A stretch of DNA of 64,000 nt from UBA9655 sp963704475. GTDB lineage: Bacteria; Pseudomonadota; Alphaproteobacteria; UBA9655. The position numbers were made by a program, and so were the translations under genes. Below the pieces are notes generated by a model that was not told the DNA's origin, made no database searches, and worked only from the letters and a program-made list of their open reading frames with translations. Location of the stretch: positions 1,054,001 through 1,118,000 of the forward strand of contig OY969900.1 of NCBI GenBank assembly GCA_963704475.1. The letters run 5' to 3'. Numbering within the stretch: position 1 is the stretch's first letter; every line of letters begins with the position of its first letter. Shown here in pieces: positions 25,424 to 34,127 of this stretch.

Positions 25424-26971
25424 TCATACGACAGATTGATTTTTAAAAAACTTTTGAATGTCTTTAAACTCGAAAGTTCCCATAAGACGTGCTGTTATAA
25501 TGTAGGAAAGTCCCCCTGCCAAGATCCACATTCCAACCACACCTAGACGCATAAAAGTCGAAGGGGGGAAGGGAATAATGCGGGAAAGCACATAACAAAC
25601 CATAACCATTAATACAGATGAGGCAAACAGACGCGGCAACGTCTCTTTCACAGATGTATCAAAGATCACCCATTTTCTCGAAAGAAGAATGGTTCCTAAG
25701 ATAAACGCATTAAACCATGCAGAGATCGCTGTCGAAAGCGCAAGACCAACGTAACTGAAAGGACCAATGAGAAGGAAATTGAGGATAAAGTTTAAGGCAA
25801 CCGCTGCAATTGCAACCTTCATAGGTGTCTTTGTATCTTGATACGCAAAAAAGGTTGTACTAAAAATTTTTACGAGCACATAAGCGGGCAGACCAGCTGC
25901 AAAAGCTGAAAGGGTATACCCAGTTGCTGCTGCATCGATGTTTGAAAAAGCCCCTCTCTCAAACAAAAGAGCCACAAGAGAGCCCCCGAGGATCATCAAC
26001 CCCCCTGCCGCTGGCAAAGTGATCGCAAGGGCAAACTCAAGGGCACGATTTTGGGTATGATGAGCACGGGTGTGCTCCCCCGCCTTTATATGTTTCGAAA
26101 GCTCTGGGAGAAGGGCAGTGCTTACAGCAATGCCAATGACACCTAAGGGAAGCTGATTCAACCTATCTGCGTAAAAAAGATAAGAAACGGACCCTGTTGG
26201 CAAGACGGATGCAAAAATCATATCCATAAAAAGATTAACCTGAATGACCCCTGCACTAATGGCGCCTGGAATACTTAAACGAACAAGGGTTTTTATTTCA
26301 GGAGAGAGGCGCGGAAGAGAGGGTTTAAGACTCATTCCTTGAAAGTGACAACTGATCCATAGCCACCCCAGTTGAAGGATGCCCGCAACAAATACCGCCC
26401 ACGCGAGTCCTTTTCCTGGGGCAATCCACTCACACAGCACCATGAGAAGTGCTGCAATCATGGTTAAATTTAAAATAACGGGCGTTCCCGCAGGAGCCGC
26501 AAATTTTCCCATGGAATTAAGGATTCCCCCAAAAAGAGACGCCAGAGAGATAAAAAAGATATAAGGGAAGGTAATACGAGACAAGCTGACAGCAAGATCA
26601 AATCGATCCGGAGTTGCTTCAAAGCCGGGGGCAAATAAAAAGATAATTTGCGGCATAAAGCTTTCCATAAGGAAGACAAATCCCGTCAAACAAAAGAGGA
26701 GGAGCGCAAATATCTTTTCCCCATAAAGACGTGCCGCTGTAGGGCCTGAGGAGACCAGAACCCCTGTAAAAAGAGGGACAAAGGCGGCATTAAAAGCCCC
26801 TTCTGCAAAAAAACGGCGAAAAAAATTAGGAAGTTTGAAAGCGATAAAAAAGGCATCTGTCAGGCCACTCACCCCTAAGATTCCCGCGATCAGCGCATCA
26901 CGCACGAAGCCCGTAATCCGACTTAAAAACGTAAAACCTCCAACGGTTGCGATAGATCTGTAAAGATGCAT
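25424..26971 (-). CDS. murJ: Lipid II flippase MurJ, copy 2
   Basis: A second MurJ of about 515 residues: MHLYRSIATVGGFTFLSRITGFVRD, FRRFFAEGAFNAAFVPLF and the same helix layout as copy 1. I take the ATG at 26971, which lines up with the start of copy 1; a GTG at 26998 would add nine residues. Tandem murJ genes are unusual; one copy may have a different partner or substrate (inference). Confidence 0.93.
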   Translation of the reverse strand: MHLYRSIATVGGFTFLSRITGFVRDALIAGILGVSGLTDAFFIAFKLPNFFRRFFAEGAFNAAFVPLFTGVLVSSGPTAARLYGEKIFALLLFCLTGFVFLMESFMPQIIFLFAPGFEATPDRFDLAVSLSRITFPYIFFISLASLFGGILNSMGKFAAPAGTPVILNLTMIAALLMVLCEWIAPGKGLAWAVFVAGILQLGWLWISCHFQGMSLKPSLPRLSPEIKTLVRLSIPGAISAGVIQVNLFMDMIFASVLPTGSVSYLFYADRLNQLPLGVIGIAVSTALLPELSKHIKAGEHTRAHHTQNRALEFALAITLPAAGGLMILGGSLVALLFERGAFSNIDAAATGYTLSAFAAGLPAYVLVKIFSTTFFAYQDTKTPMKVAIAAVALNFILNFLLIGPFSYVGLALSTAISAWFNAFILGTILLSRKWVIFDTSVKETLPRLFASSVLMVMVCYVLSRIIPFPPSTFMRLGVVGMWILAGGLSYIITARLMGTFEFKDIQKFFKNQSVV

Positions 26972-27046
26972 GAAGCCCATCCAGCCTGTTTCGTACACAG
27001 ACTATAAGGTCTTGCCCTCTCGCGTCAATGAGGGATTAACCACCAT

Positions 27047-27358
27047 TCAATCCTCATCAATAGGTGTTTCAATGCCAACGACCCCGTCATCTTCACCAAA
27101 ATCAGAGGTATCCTCAAGCACATCATCACTTGGCTCGAGAGGTTCTAGATCATCTGTAAGATCAAGCTCGACCTCTAATTCTACCGGAAGAGATTTTATT
27201 TCAGAGGTGGGTGGGCGACCACGACGCTTTTTCACCAAAGCTTCAGGATCAAATATAGTTGCGCATTTAGGGCAAGTAATAGGTTGATGACACATATCAT
27301 AAAAACGTGTGTTACAATTTAGACAAAGCCGCTTCTGGCCCCATTCAGGTTTAGACAT
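27047..27358 (-). CDS. TIGR02300-family zinc-ribbon protein (FYDLN type)
   Basis: 103-residue alphaproteobacterial protein. N-terminal zinc ribbon KRLCLNCNTRFYDMCHQPITCPKC (two CxxC pairs, family motif FYD-x-x-x-x-P), followed by a KKRRGRPP AT-hook-like basic patch and a long acidic tail. The family usually lies near aroA-cmk-rpsA; here cmk and rpsA follow divergently and aroA is missing. Start at 27358, where the family begins. Function unknown. Confidence 0.85.
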   Translation of the reverse strand: MSKPEWGQKRLCLNCNTRFYDMCHQPITCPKCATIFDPEALVKKRRGRPPTSEIKSLPVELEVELDLTDDLEPLEPSDDVLEDTSDFGEDDGVVGIETPIDED

Positions 27359-27380
27359 AAAAATATTTTCCTTTCTTAAT

Positions 27381-27502
27381 GAGCAAATTGCAGAACACAC
27401 CGCCATTTGTCATCCTAGACTTAGAAATGCTTGGTTTTCATAGAAAACCTTAGCGTTTCTTGATCGAGGATGACAAACTAGGGAACAATTTGCAATTCCT
27501 CT
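27381..27502. repeat. Short palindromic repeat (family A relative)
   Basis: Ends caaattgc / gcaattcctc, arms TTGTCATCCTAGACTTAGAAATGCT... and ...CGAGGATGACAA. About 120 bp, a compact version of family A. A similar compact copy is at 33044-33125. It lies between the divergent TIGR02300 and cmk genes. Confidence 0.65.
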
Positions 27503-27639
27503 TCACACTTCTTTTGAGAACGGCTTTGTCATGAGTTTATCTTTATGTCAATAAATTTGAATCTATTTCTCTCGATTTTTTTTCAAACTTCGGTCAAAGT
27601 GTTCTGTGATTTAGAGGAAATAGAAGTGGTGGAAAAAAA

Positions 27640-28305
27640 ATGTCATCCATAGTGATTGCGATCGATGGACCCGCTGGCGCAGGAAAAGGAACACTCGCAC
27701 GTCATCTCGCTCGTATTTATCATTTGGCGCACCTGGATACAGGACTTTTATATCGAGCTGTTGGCTTAAAAATGCTTCAAAAAGGGGCAGACCTTGCAGA
27801 TAAAGAAGCGGCTGTAGAAATCGCCTTATCTTTAAAAGAAATGGATTTTAAAAGCTCTGAACTCAGAGATGAGGGCGTTGGACATGCAGCCTCCCATGTA
27901 GCATCTGTTGCAGAGGTGAGAAAAGTTCTTTTAGATTTTCAACGAAAGTTTGCAACCACCCCTCCCGCAGGTAAACATGGCGTTGTTTTAGATGGACGGG
28001 ATATTGGTCGTATCGTCTTGCCTCATGCACTGGTTAAATTTTTTGTCACAGCCTCGCCTGAGGTGCGCGCGATGCGCCGACTCAAGGAGTTGCAAGAAAA
28101 AGGAATTAATTGTATATATGACGCTATCCTTGAGGATATTAAAGTGCGCGATGGTCGTGATCAGACAAGAAAAATCTCTCCTTTGCTGCCCGCAGAAGAT
28201 GCTTATATCCTTGATACCTCTGAATTAGGAATACCTGAGGTTATTAAAAAAGCTTGTGTTTATGTGAACTTACGGTATCCTAGTGCGTATCAATATACTG
28301 AATAG
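27640..28305 (+). CDS. cmk: Cytidylate kinase
   Basis: Phosphorylates CMP and dCMP. At 221 residues: P-loop IDGPAGAGKGTLAR (about 8-21), HLDTGLLYRAVG, VLDGRDIGRIVLPHA and RDGRDQTRKISPL. ATG at 27640. Followed by rpsA as in most proteobacteria, with a hairpin between them. Confidence 0.96.
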   Translation: MSSIVIAIDGPAGAGKGTLARHLARIYHLAHLDTGLLYRAVGLKMLQKGADLADKEAAVEIALSLKEMDFKSSELRDEGVGHAASHVASVAEVRKVLLDFQRKFATTPPAGKHGVVLDGRDIGRIVLPHALVKFFVTASPEVRAMRRLKELQEKGINCIYDAILEDIKVRDGRDQTRKISPLLPAEDAYILDTSELGIPEVIKKACVYVNLRYPSAYQYTE

Positions 28306-28344
28306 AAACTCTCGGCACTTCTGTTCAATTTTTAACTTTAACCT

Positions 28345-28377
28345 GTTTTTCTTTACAGGCCGAACATAAAGAAAAAC
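28345..28377 (+). promoter_or_regulatory. Perfect 11-bp hairpin in the rpsA leader
   Basis: GTTTTTCTTTA (28345-28355) and TAAAGAAAAAC (28367-28377) around an 11-base loop, ending 20 bases before the rpsA start. S1 synthesis is autoregulated through leader structure in other bacteria; a role here is inference. Confidence 0.5.
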
Positions 28378-28396
28378 AAACTAAGGAATTTTATTA

Positions 28397-30244
28397 ATGA
28401 CGGAACAAACCCCTCTCTCCGGAGGAACTTTATCCCATGAGACAGAAAACTTTGCAGATCTCTTAGAGGAATCACTTGGAAAAACAGGAAGCCTTGAAGG
28501 CCGTGTTATAAAAGGGAAAATTATCGCTATTGAAAACGATGTTGTCATTATCGATGTTGGATTGAAATCAGAAGGCCGCATCTCTTTAAAAGAATTTTCT
28601 GCTCAAGCAAATAGCCCCGATTTAAATATAGGAGATATAGTTGAAGTCTATCTAGAACGACTTGAAGATAAAAATGGAGAGACGGTCCTTAGTTATGAAA
28701 AAGCGCGCAGGGAAGCGTCTTGGCAACAGCTTGAAAAGTCCCATAACAAAAATGAACCCGTTGAAGGAACGATTTTTGGACGCGTAAAAGGCGGCTTTAC
28801 CGTTGACCTTGGGGGAGCCGTAGCCTTTTTACCCGGAAGTCAGGTAGATATCCGTCCCATCCGAGATGTTTCTCCTCTGATTGGAATAGCCCAACCCTTC
28901 CAAATTTTGAAAATGGATCGCCCACGCGGAAATATCGTTGTCTCAAGACGGGCCATTTTAGAAGAAACCCGAGCAGGTGCTCGAAGTGAGCTGGTTGCAG
29001 GTCTTGAAGAAGGTCAAGTCCTTGAAGGAATTGTCAAAAATATTACAGACTATGGCGCCTTCATTGATTTGGGAGGAGTAGATGGTCTTCTTCATGTCAC
29101 TGATATCGCTTGGCATCGTGTTAATCACCCTTCGGAAGTCCTCTCAGTTGGGCAATCTGTCAAAGTTCAAATCATCCGCTTTAATCCTGAAACGCAACGC
29201 ATTTCTTTAGGCATGAAGCAACTTGAAAGTAATCCATGGGCAGAAGTTGAGCAGAAATATCCTGTTGGCTTCCAAACAAAAGGCCGAATAACAAATATTA
29301 CTGATTATGGAGCTTTTGTTGAACTTGAAGCTGGCATTGAAGGACTTGTCCATGTAACAGAAATGAGTTGGACGAAGAAAAATGTCCCTCCTGGAAAAAT
29401 CGTTTCCACAAGTCAAGAAGTTGACGTTAAAGTTCTTGATGTGGATGCGTCCAAACGACGAATTAGCTTAGGCATGAAGCAGTGTGTTCCAAATCCTTGG
29501 GCAGCTTTACAAGAAAAATATGCTGTTGGGTCTGAAATTGAAGGTGAAGTTAAAAACATTACTGAATTTGGTCTTTTTGTAGGATGTACGGATGATATCG
29601 ATGGCATGGTTCACATGTCAGATATCTCATGGGATAAACCGGCAGAAGAGGCCATCTTAGCTTATAAAAAAGGCATGAAAATTAACGCAAAAATTTTGGA
29701 CATTGACCCTGAAAAAGAACGCGTCACTCTTGGCATTAAGCAACTTACTGGAGATCCGTTTGAAGAAAATATCACGGGCCTTAAAAAAGGATTAGTGGTT
29801 ACTTGCGAAGTAACAGCTATTCTTGAAACCGGTATTGAAGTGAGTCTCACAGGGGGAATTAGCGGTTTTATTCGGAAGAATGAACTCTCAAGAGACAGAG
29901 CAGAACAACGCCCTGATCGCTTTGCTGTCGGAGAAAAAGTGGATGCGAAAATTACTCAAGTAGAGCGCTCTAATCGAAAAATTACGCTGTCTATCAAAGC
30001 CAGAGAAATAGAAGAAGAGCGCCAAGCCATGGCTGAGTACGGCTCCACAGATAGTGGAGCAAGCCTTGGAGATATTTTAGGTACTGCTTTTGAGCAAGTG
30101 AAGGAAAAGAAAGCAGCGGCTGCTTCTCCTAAAAAAGAAACCGCCCCTACAAAAGAAAAAAAAGGGACTGTAAAAAAAGAAGCTCTCGAGGAAAAACCAA
30201 AGAAAGCAGCTAAAGCTGCGAAGAAAGAGGTTTCTGAAAGCTAG
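28397..30244 (+). CDS. rpsA: 30S ribosomal protein S1
   Basis: 615 residues with six S1 (OB-fold) repeats: two divergent N-terminal ones for ribosome docking, then four mRNA-binding copies with the VKNITDYGAFI/VEL pattern (about residues 207, 293, 380, 467). The long Lys/Ala/Glu-rich tail after about residue 545 (KKETAPTKEKKGTVKKE...) is longer than in E. coli. ATG preceded by AAGGAAT. It brings structured mRNAs to the 30S subunit. Confidence 0.97.
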   Translation: MTEQTPLSGGTLSHETENFADLLEESLGKTGSLEGRVIKGKIIAIENDVVIIDVGLKSEGRISLKEFSAQANSPDLNIGDIVEVYLERLEDKNGETVLSYEKARREASWQQLEKSHNKNEPVEGTIFGRVKGGFTVDLGGAVAFLPGSQVDIRPIRDVSPLIGIAQPFQILKMDRPRGNIVVSRRAILEETRAGARSELVAGLEEGQVLEGIVKNITDYGAFIDLGGVDGLLHVTDIAWHRVNHPSEVLSVGQSVKVQIIRFNPETQRISLGMKQLESNPWAEVEQKYPVGFQTKGRITNITDYGAFVELEAGIEGLVHVTEMSWTKKNVPPGKIVSTSQEVDVKVLDVDASKRRISLGMKQCVPNPWAALQEKYAVGSEIEGEVKNITEFGLFVGCTDDIDGMVHMSDISWDKPAEEAILAYKKGMKINAKILDIDPEKERVTLGIKQLTGDPFEENITGLKKGLVVTCEVTAILETGIEVSLTGGISGFIRKNELSRDRAEQRPDRFAVGEKVDAKITQVERSNRKITLSIKAREIEEERQAMAEYGSTDSGASLGDILGTAFEQVKEKKAAAASPKKETAPTKEKKGTVKKEALEEKPKKAAKAAKKEVSES

Positions 30245-30262
30245 GGGTGAACCCACCAATTA

Positions 30263-30402
30263 TGAGGAGCGTAACGAAGCAATCCAGTGTAAAAACTTAT
30301 TCCGCAGGAATGAACTCTGTGTAATATTAAAAAAGGCTATAAGCCCTCCGGGCTTGAATTGTTTTACTGGGTTGCTTCGTTCCTCGCAATTGACGCCTCG
30401 GG
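30263..30402. repeat. Palindromic repeat (family B-like)
   Basis: Left arm gaggagcgtaacgaagcaatccag, right arm ctgggttgcttcgttcctcgcaat, with an inner palindrome attcaagcccggagggct. Related to the element before recG; both are followed by a ttacttaagagacg stretch. Confidence 0.65.
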
Positions 30403-30455
30403 TTATGATCGATTACTTAAGAGACGCATCCCTAGCTGAAGGGAGATGATATGGT

Positions 30456-31211
30456 TTAAAGCCTAAACTCTTCGCCCAAGTAAACACGGCGAACGATTGT
30501 ATCTGCAACAATTTCTTCTGGTCTTCCTTCTTTAAGAACAACGCCATCATTGATGATATAGGCTCGATCAATGATACGAAGTGTATCTCGTACGTTATGG
30601 TCTGTGATCAGAACACCAATATTTTTATCTTTCAATTGCGCAATAAGAGCACGGATTTCTCCAACCGCAATGGGATCTATTCCTGCTAAAGGTTCATCAA
30701 GAAGCATAAAATGAGGATTACTTGCTAAAGCGCGCGCAATTTCTGTCCGTCGCCTTTCACCCCCTGATAAAGAAAGAGCCGATGATTTTCGAATATGTTT
30801 AATAGAAAATTCATCCAATAATACCTCGAGGCGTGCTTCACGCGCATCCCGATCCGGCTCAACAAGCTCTAAGATGGCCAATATGTTGTTTTCAACAGAA
30901 AGTCCTCGAAAAATAGAGGCTTCTTGAGGAAGATATCCAATACCAAGGCGTGCTCTTCGATACATCGGAAGAGGGGTGATATCATATTTATCTAAAAAAA
31001 CATGGCCCCCATCAGGCTTGATAAGTCCCGTAATCATAGAAAAACAGGTTGTTTTCCCTGCGCCATTAGGGCCTAAAAGCCCCACCGCTTCCCCTCGCTT
31101 AACCGATAGGCTAACGCCCTTAACAACAGGCCGCCCTCCGAAGGACTTTTTTAAATTTTCAGCCCTCAGTCCATTGGCTAAGGTGGCATTGTTTTCTAAA
31201 GATGATGTCAT
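30456..31211 (-). CDS. lptB: Lipopolysaccharide export ABC ATPase LptB
   Basis: Cytoplasmic ATPase that drives LPS extraction by LptFG and transport through LptCAD. 251 residues: Walker A LLGPNGAGKTT (about 45-55), GIGYLPQEASIFRGLSV (the LptB-specific Q-loop region), signature LSGGERRR, Walker B FMLLDEPLAGIDP, switch His in ITDHNVRDTL. LptC and LptA genes, usually just upstream, are absent here; a secretin gene is upstream instead. Confidence 0.95.
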   Translation of the reverse strand: MTSSLENNATLANGLRAENLKKSFGGRPVVKGVSLSVKRGEAVGLLGPNGAGKTTCFSMITGLIKPDGGHVFLDKYDITPLPMYRRARLGIGYLPQEASIFRGLSVENNILAILELVEPDRDAREARLEVLLDEFSIKHIRKSSALSLSGGERRRTEIARALASNPHFMLLDEPLAGIDPIAVGEIRALIAQLKDKNIGVLITDHNVRDTLRIIDRAYIINDGVVLKEGRPEEIVADTIVRRVYLGEEFRL

Positions 31212-31371
31212 ATACTCTTCGCCTTGTCTGTTTGGAGGGCGTTTCTCTTCGAGTCTCGCCCTTTGTCACGTATCAGAATACGCGTCACTCGGGCGCCTAC
31301 TCAGTTCCTCGATTTCTCAAGGACAAGCCTTGAAATCCTTTGAGGATAGTCAAACAAGTATACGACCTTTC

Positions 31372-32964
31372 TTAAAAATACAAGGGCCTGGGATCTTCTG
31401 TATAAGTATTATAAATTCTTGCATCGGCCTCAACCATGTAAGGGTCCTCCACAATATAAGCCGTCAAAAAAATAACAAGTTCAGTAACGTTTCGTTCATC
31501 CTCTTTTCCTTTTACGAGTTCTCCTAATAAAGGAATGCCATCAACACCAGGGACAGAAGCCGTGATATAGCTTGCATGGTCTTCCATGAGTCCTCCCATG
31601 ACAAGAACTTGCCCAGATTTCATCTTTAGGACGGAATCTAATTCCCGCACCTGAACCACAGGAATTGTTGACTTAACCTTTTGATGAGATTTAATCGCAA
31701 CGGCAGGGTCTTCAACTTCTTTTTGAACGCGAGAAATAGTAGGACGCAAAGTCATCGTAATCTCACCCGTTTGAAGATTAACGGAGGGCTGTACAACCAT
31801 CACAAGTCCGATGGGGACAGTCATCGCATCGCTTGAGATATTTTCAATATCAGGTTTGCCTTCTGCTTGAAAAAGTCGTTCAAATTCGAGATGAAAAAAA
31901 ACCTCGTTGGTAGCAACTTTAAGCATCGCTGGTTGATTATTCATCACCGTCAAGCGGGGGTTAGAAAGTGTTCGCACTGTTCCAAATTTTTTGACCAAAT
32001 TTAAGACACTTGAAAATTTCTCATGATCAACAGTAAACGTAAAAACATCCCTTGCGGTCTGCATTCCAAAAAGAGGTCCTAGAGCAGCTGTTGTATGAAC
32101 ATCCCCCCCTAATTGGCTCCAATTAATGCCTGTTTTACAAGCATTATCAAGGGCAACCTCAATGATCTTTGCTTCAATCACCACTTGAGCTGTTGTTGTT
32201 TCCTTAAGTTTTTTAAGGTATTCACATATTTCATTGTGTTGTTGAGCTGTTCCAAGGACCGTGACAAGCCCTCCTTGCTTATGAAAAGCATAGGGGGGAG
32301 GACCTTTTGCTGAGAATCTTAAAATCATTTTAAGATTTTGTTCAAGCTCTGCCCAAAAATCCACCAGGCTATTACCAAGAAGAACGCTATCAGAGCCATT
32401 GTCAGCACGTTTTTGAGACTCTGACACAGAAAAAACATCCGTTGACACAGAAATGCGATTTTCACTTTTCCGCGTATGACTTAAGAATTGAAGGGTATAG
32501 GTCATCAAATAAGGATCATCGGGCTCAATCAAAAGACGGTTGCCTTGAATTTGAAATCTATGGTTCGTTAGTAAGCAAATATCTTTAATCACATTTATAA
32601 AGGGAAGTTTCTGGGCCCTATAACTTATGCTGCCGTTTACAGAACTTACACGAGGACTTAAAGCGATCCCAACACCCGCTTGATGCCCCAGTTCCATAAA
32701 CACACTTTTTAAGGAAACGCCTTCTTGGAGTGTCAAAGAGACATCCTTTTGCATAGCAGGTGTTAAAGGAGGAGGTTTAGGGTGAGTTGAGCAAGATGGC
32801 CGAAAAAGGGGGGGAAGTTTTTGAACAAGTGGCGCTTTTGTTATTCGCTCGTAATCTTCTTTTTGAAGTTTAAGAGTGGGGTCATGAAACTGTCGATGGT
32901 CTACAAGGTCACATCCTCCCAAAAAACTTGATAGTACTCCTACCCAGAACAATCGCTTTATCAT
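31372..32964 (-). CDS. Type II/IV-pilus-type secretin lipoprotein (MshL/PilQ-like)
   Basis: 530-residue outer-membrane secretin. Lipobox GGC (Cys about residue 18) after MIKRLFWVGVLSSFL. An STN-like N-domain (about 90-160) with SLKSVFMELGHQAGVGIALSP, then an N-domain with ALGTAQQ-like sequence (VTVLGTAQQHNEI, about 235), then the C-terminal secretin domain VVIEAKIIEVALDN ... TLSNPRLTVMNNQPAMLKV ... MKSGQVLVMGGLMED ... GVDGIPLLGELVKG. No pilus ATPase, platform or pilin genes are near. Start at 32964, where the signal peptide begins. Confidence 0.85.
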   Translation of the reverse strand: MIKRLFWVGVLSSFLGGCDLVDHRQFHDPTLKLQKEDYERITKAPLVQKLPPLFRPSCSTHPKPPPLTPAMQKDVSLTLQEGVSLKSVFMELGHQAGVGIALSPRVSSVNGSISYRAQKLPFINVIKDICLLTNHRFQIQGNRLLIEPDDPYLMTYTLQFLSHTRKSENRISVSTDVFSVSESQKRADNGSDSVLLGNSLVDFWAELEQNLKMILRFSAKGPPPYAFHKQGGLVTVLGTAQQHNEICEYLKKLKETTTAQVVIEAKIIEVALDNACKTGINWSQLGGDVHTTAALGPLFGMQTARDVFTFTVDHEKFSSVLNLVKKFGTVRTLSNPRLTVMNNQPAMLKVATNEVFFHLEFERLFQAEGKPDIENISSDAMTVPIGLVMVVQPSVNLQTGEITMTLRPTISRVQKEVEDPAVAIKSHQKVKSTIPVVQVRELDSVLKMKSGQVLVMGGLMEDHASYITASVPGVDGIPLLGELVKGKEDERNVTELVIFLTAYIVEDPYMVEADARIYNTYTEDPRPLYF

Positions 32965-33043
32965 ATTTCTCCCTATTCTTTTTTTAAAAGTGTAAAAGAC
33001 TTTAAATATATTTTTCAAGAAGAAAATTTAGTCAGTGGTCAGT

Positions 33044-33125
33044 GGTAATTCCTCAGTTGTCATCTTCGACTTAGAAATGCTTGGTTTTCGTAGAAAATTA
33101 GCAGTTCTAGCTCGAGGATGACAAA
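33044..33125. repeat. Short palindromic repeat (family A relative)
   Basis: agttgtcatcttcgacttagaaatgcttgg ... gctcgaggatgacaaa; the compact form also seen at 27381. It sits between the divergent secretin gene and prmA. Confidence 0.6.
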
Positions 33126-33129
33126 AAAC

Positions 33130-33194
33130 TGATCCCTGACCCTGATTCCTGACCCCTGACCCCTGATTCCTGATTCCTGACCCCTGATTCCTGA
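33130..33194 (-). repeat. 7-bp tandem repeat
   Basis: About nine units of CCTGATT/CCTGACC (period 7). The reverse complement is the same TCAGGAA/TCAGGGG unit that extends mnmA at 11475. Upstream of prmA, non-coding here. Confidence 0.85.
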
Positions 33195-33263
33195 AAAGGA
33201 TAGACGCCCTATCGAAAGCCGGTTATTTTATATTTCTCAAAGACTCACGCAGGATTGCCACGC

Positions 33264-34127
33264 ATGTCTCTTGTCCAATTAGATTGTCCTCTGGATGAAC
33301 CCTTCGGGGATTCTCTCTCCACTCTTTTGGAAGAGGATGCTCTGTCTATCAGTTGGGTAGAAAAAGAGCCTGAAAACTGGGGCCTAGAAGTTATTGCGGA
33401 AGCGTCCGCGGAATCACTGATTCGCAATCAAATTGCCGCGTTTTTAAAAGAAAAAAATAAACCCGTTCCTGAGATAACATCTCATACCCTTGCTTCCAAA
33501 GATTGGGTGCAAGCGGTTTATCAAGATTTTCCTCCCCTGACCCTTGGCCGATTTTATATTTATGGTTCTCATATCCAAAAGGATCTTCCCCCTGATCTTA
33601 TCCCGCTCCACATTGACGCAGCCACAGCGTTTGGGTCTGGCCATCATGAATCTACGGAGGGGTGCTTAAAAGCACTTAGCCTTCTGTCAACTCAAGGCCC
33701 TTTTTATGCCCCCCTTGATATGGGCTGTGGATCAGGAATTTTAGCGCTCGCGATGGCACACCTCTGGAAACGGCCTGTTTTTGCCTGCGACAATGACCCA
33801 GAATCTGTACGCGTAACATTGGAGAATGCTCGCCTCAACCACCTCGACACTCTTATAACGGCTCAGGTCAGTGATGGATTTAGCTCCCTTAAACATAAAT
33901 TTTTTGATATCATTACAGCTAATATTTTAGCAGGACCCCTGTGTCATATGGCCCATGATGTCTCAACTGCCTTAAAGCCTGATGGTGTCATTGTGCTTGC
34001 AGGACTTTTAAATCGTCAAGCAGAAGATGTCATTGATGCGTATCGCAGTGCAGGACTGAAACTTGTCGATCAATTTTTTGTGAAGGAGTGGTCAACGTTG
34101 ATCATGCGGAAAACAGATCATGGATAA
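33264..34127 (+). CDS. prmA: Ribosomal protein L11 methyltransferase PrmA
   Basis: SAM-dependent trimethylation of L11. 287 residues: an N-terminal substrate-binding part (to about 115), then DMGCGSGILALAM (motif I), ACDNDPESVRVTLENA, and DIITANILAGPLCHM (the NxxAxPL-type catalytic loop). ATG at 33264 with AGGA nine bases upstream; a TTG at 33255 is less likely. Overlaps pepP by 8 bases. Confidence 0.93.
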   Translation: MSLVQLDCPLDEPFGDSLSTLLEEDALSISWVEKEPENWGLEVIAEASAESLIRNQIAAFLKEKNKPVPEITSHTLASKDWVQAVYQDFPPLTLGRFYIYGSHIQKDLPPDLIPLHIDAATAFGSGHHESTEGCLKALSLLSTQGPFYAPLDMGCGSGILALAMAHLWKRPVFACDNDPESVRVTLENARLNHLDTLITAQVSDGFSSLKHKFFDIITANILAGPLCHMAHDVSTALKPDGVIVLAGLLNRQAEDVIDAYRSAGLKLVDQFFVKEWSTLIMRKTDHG

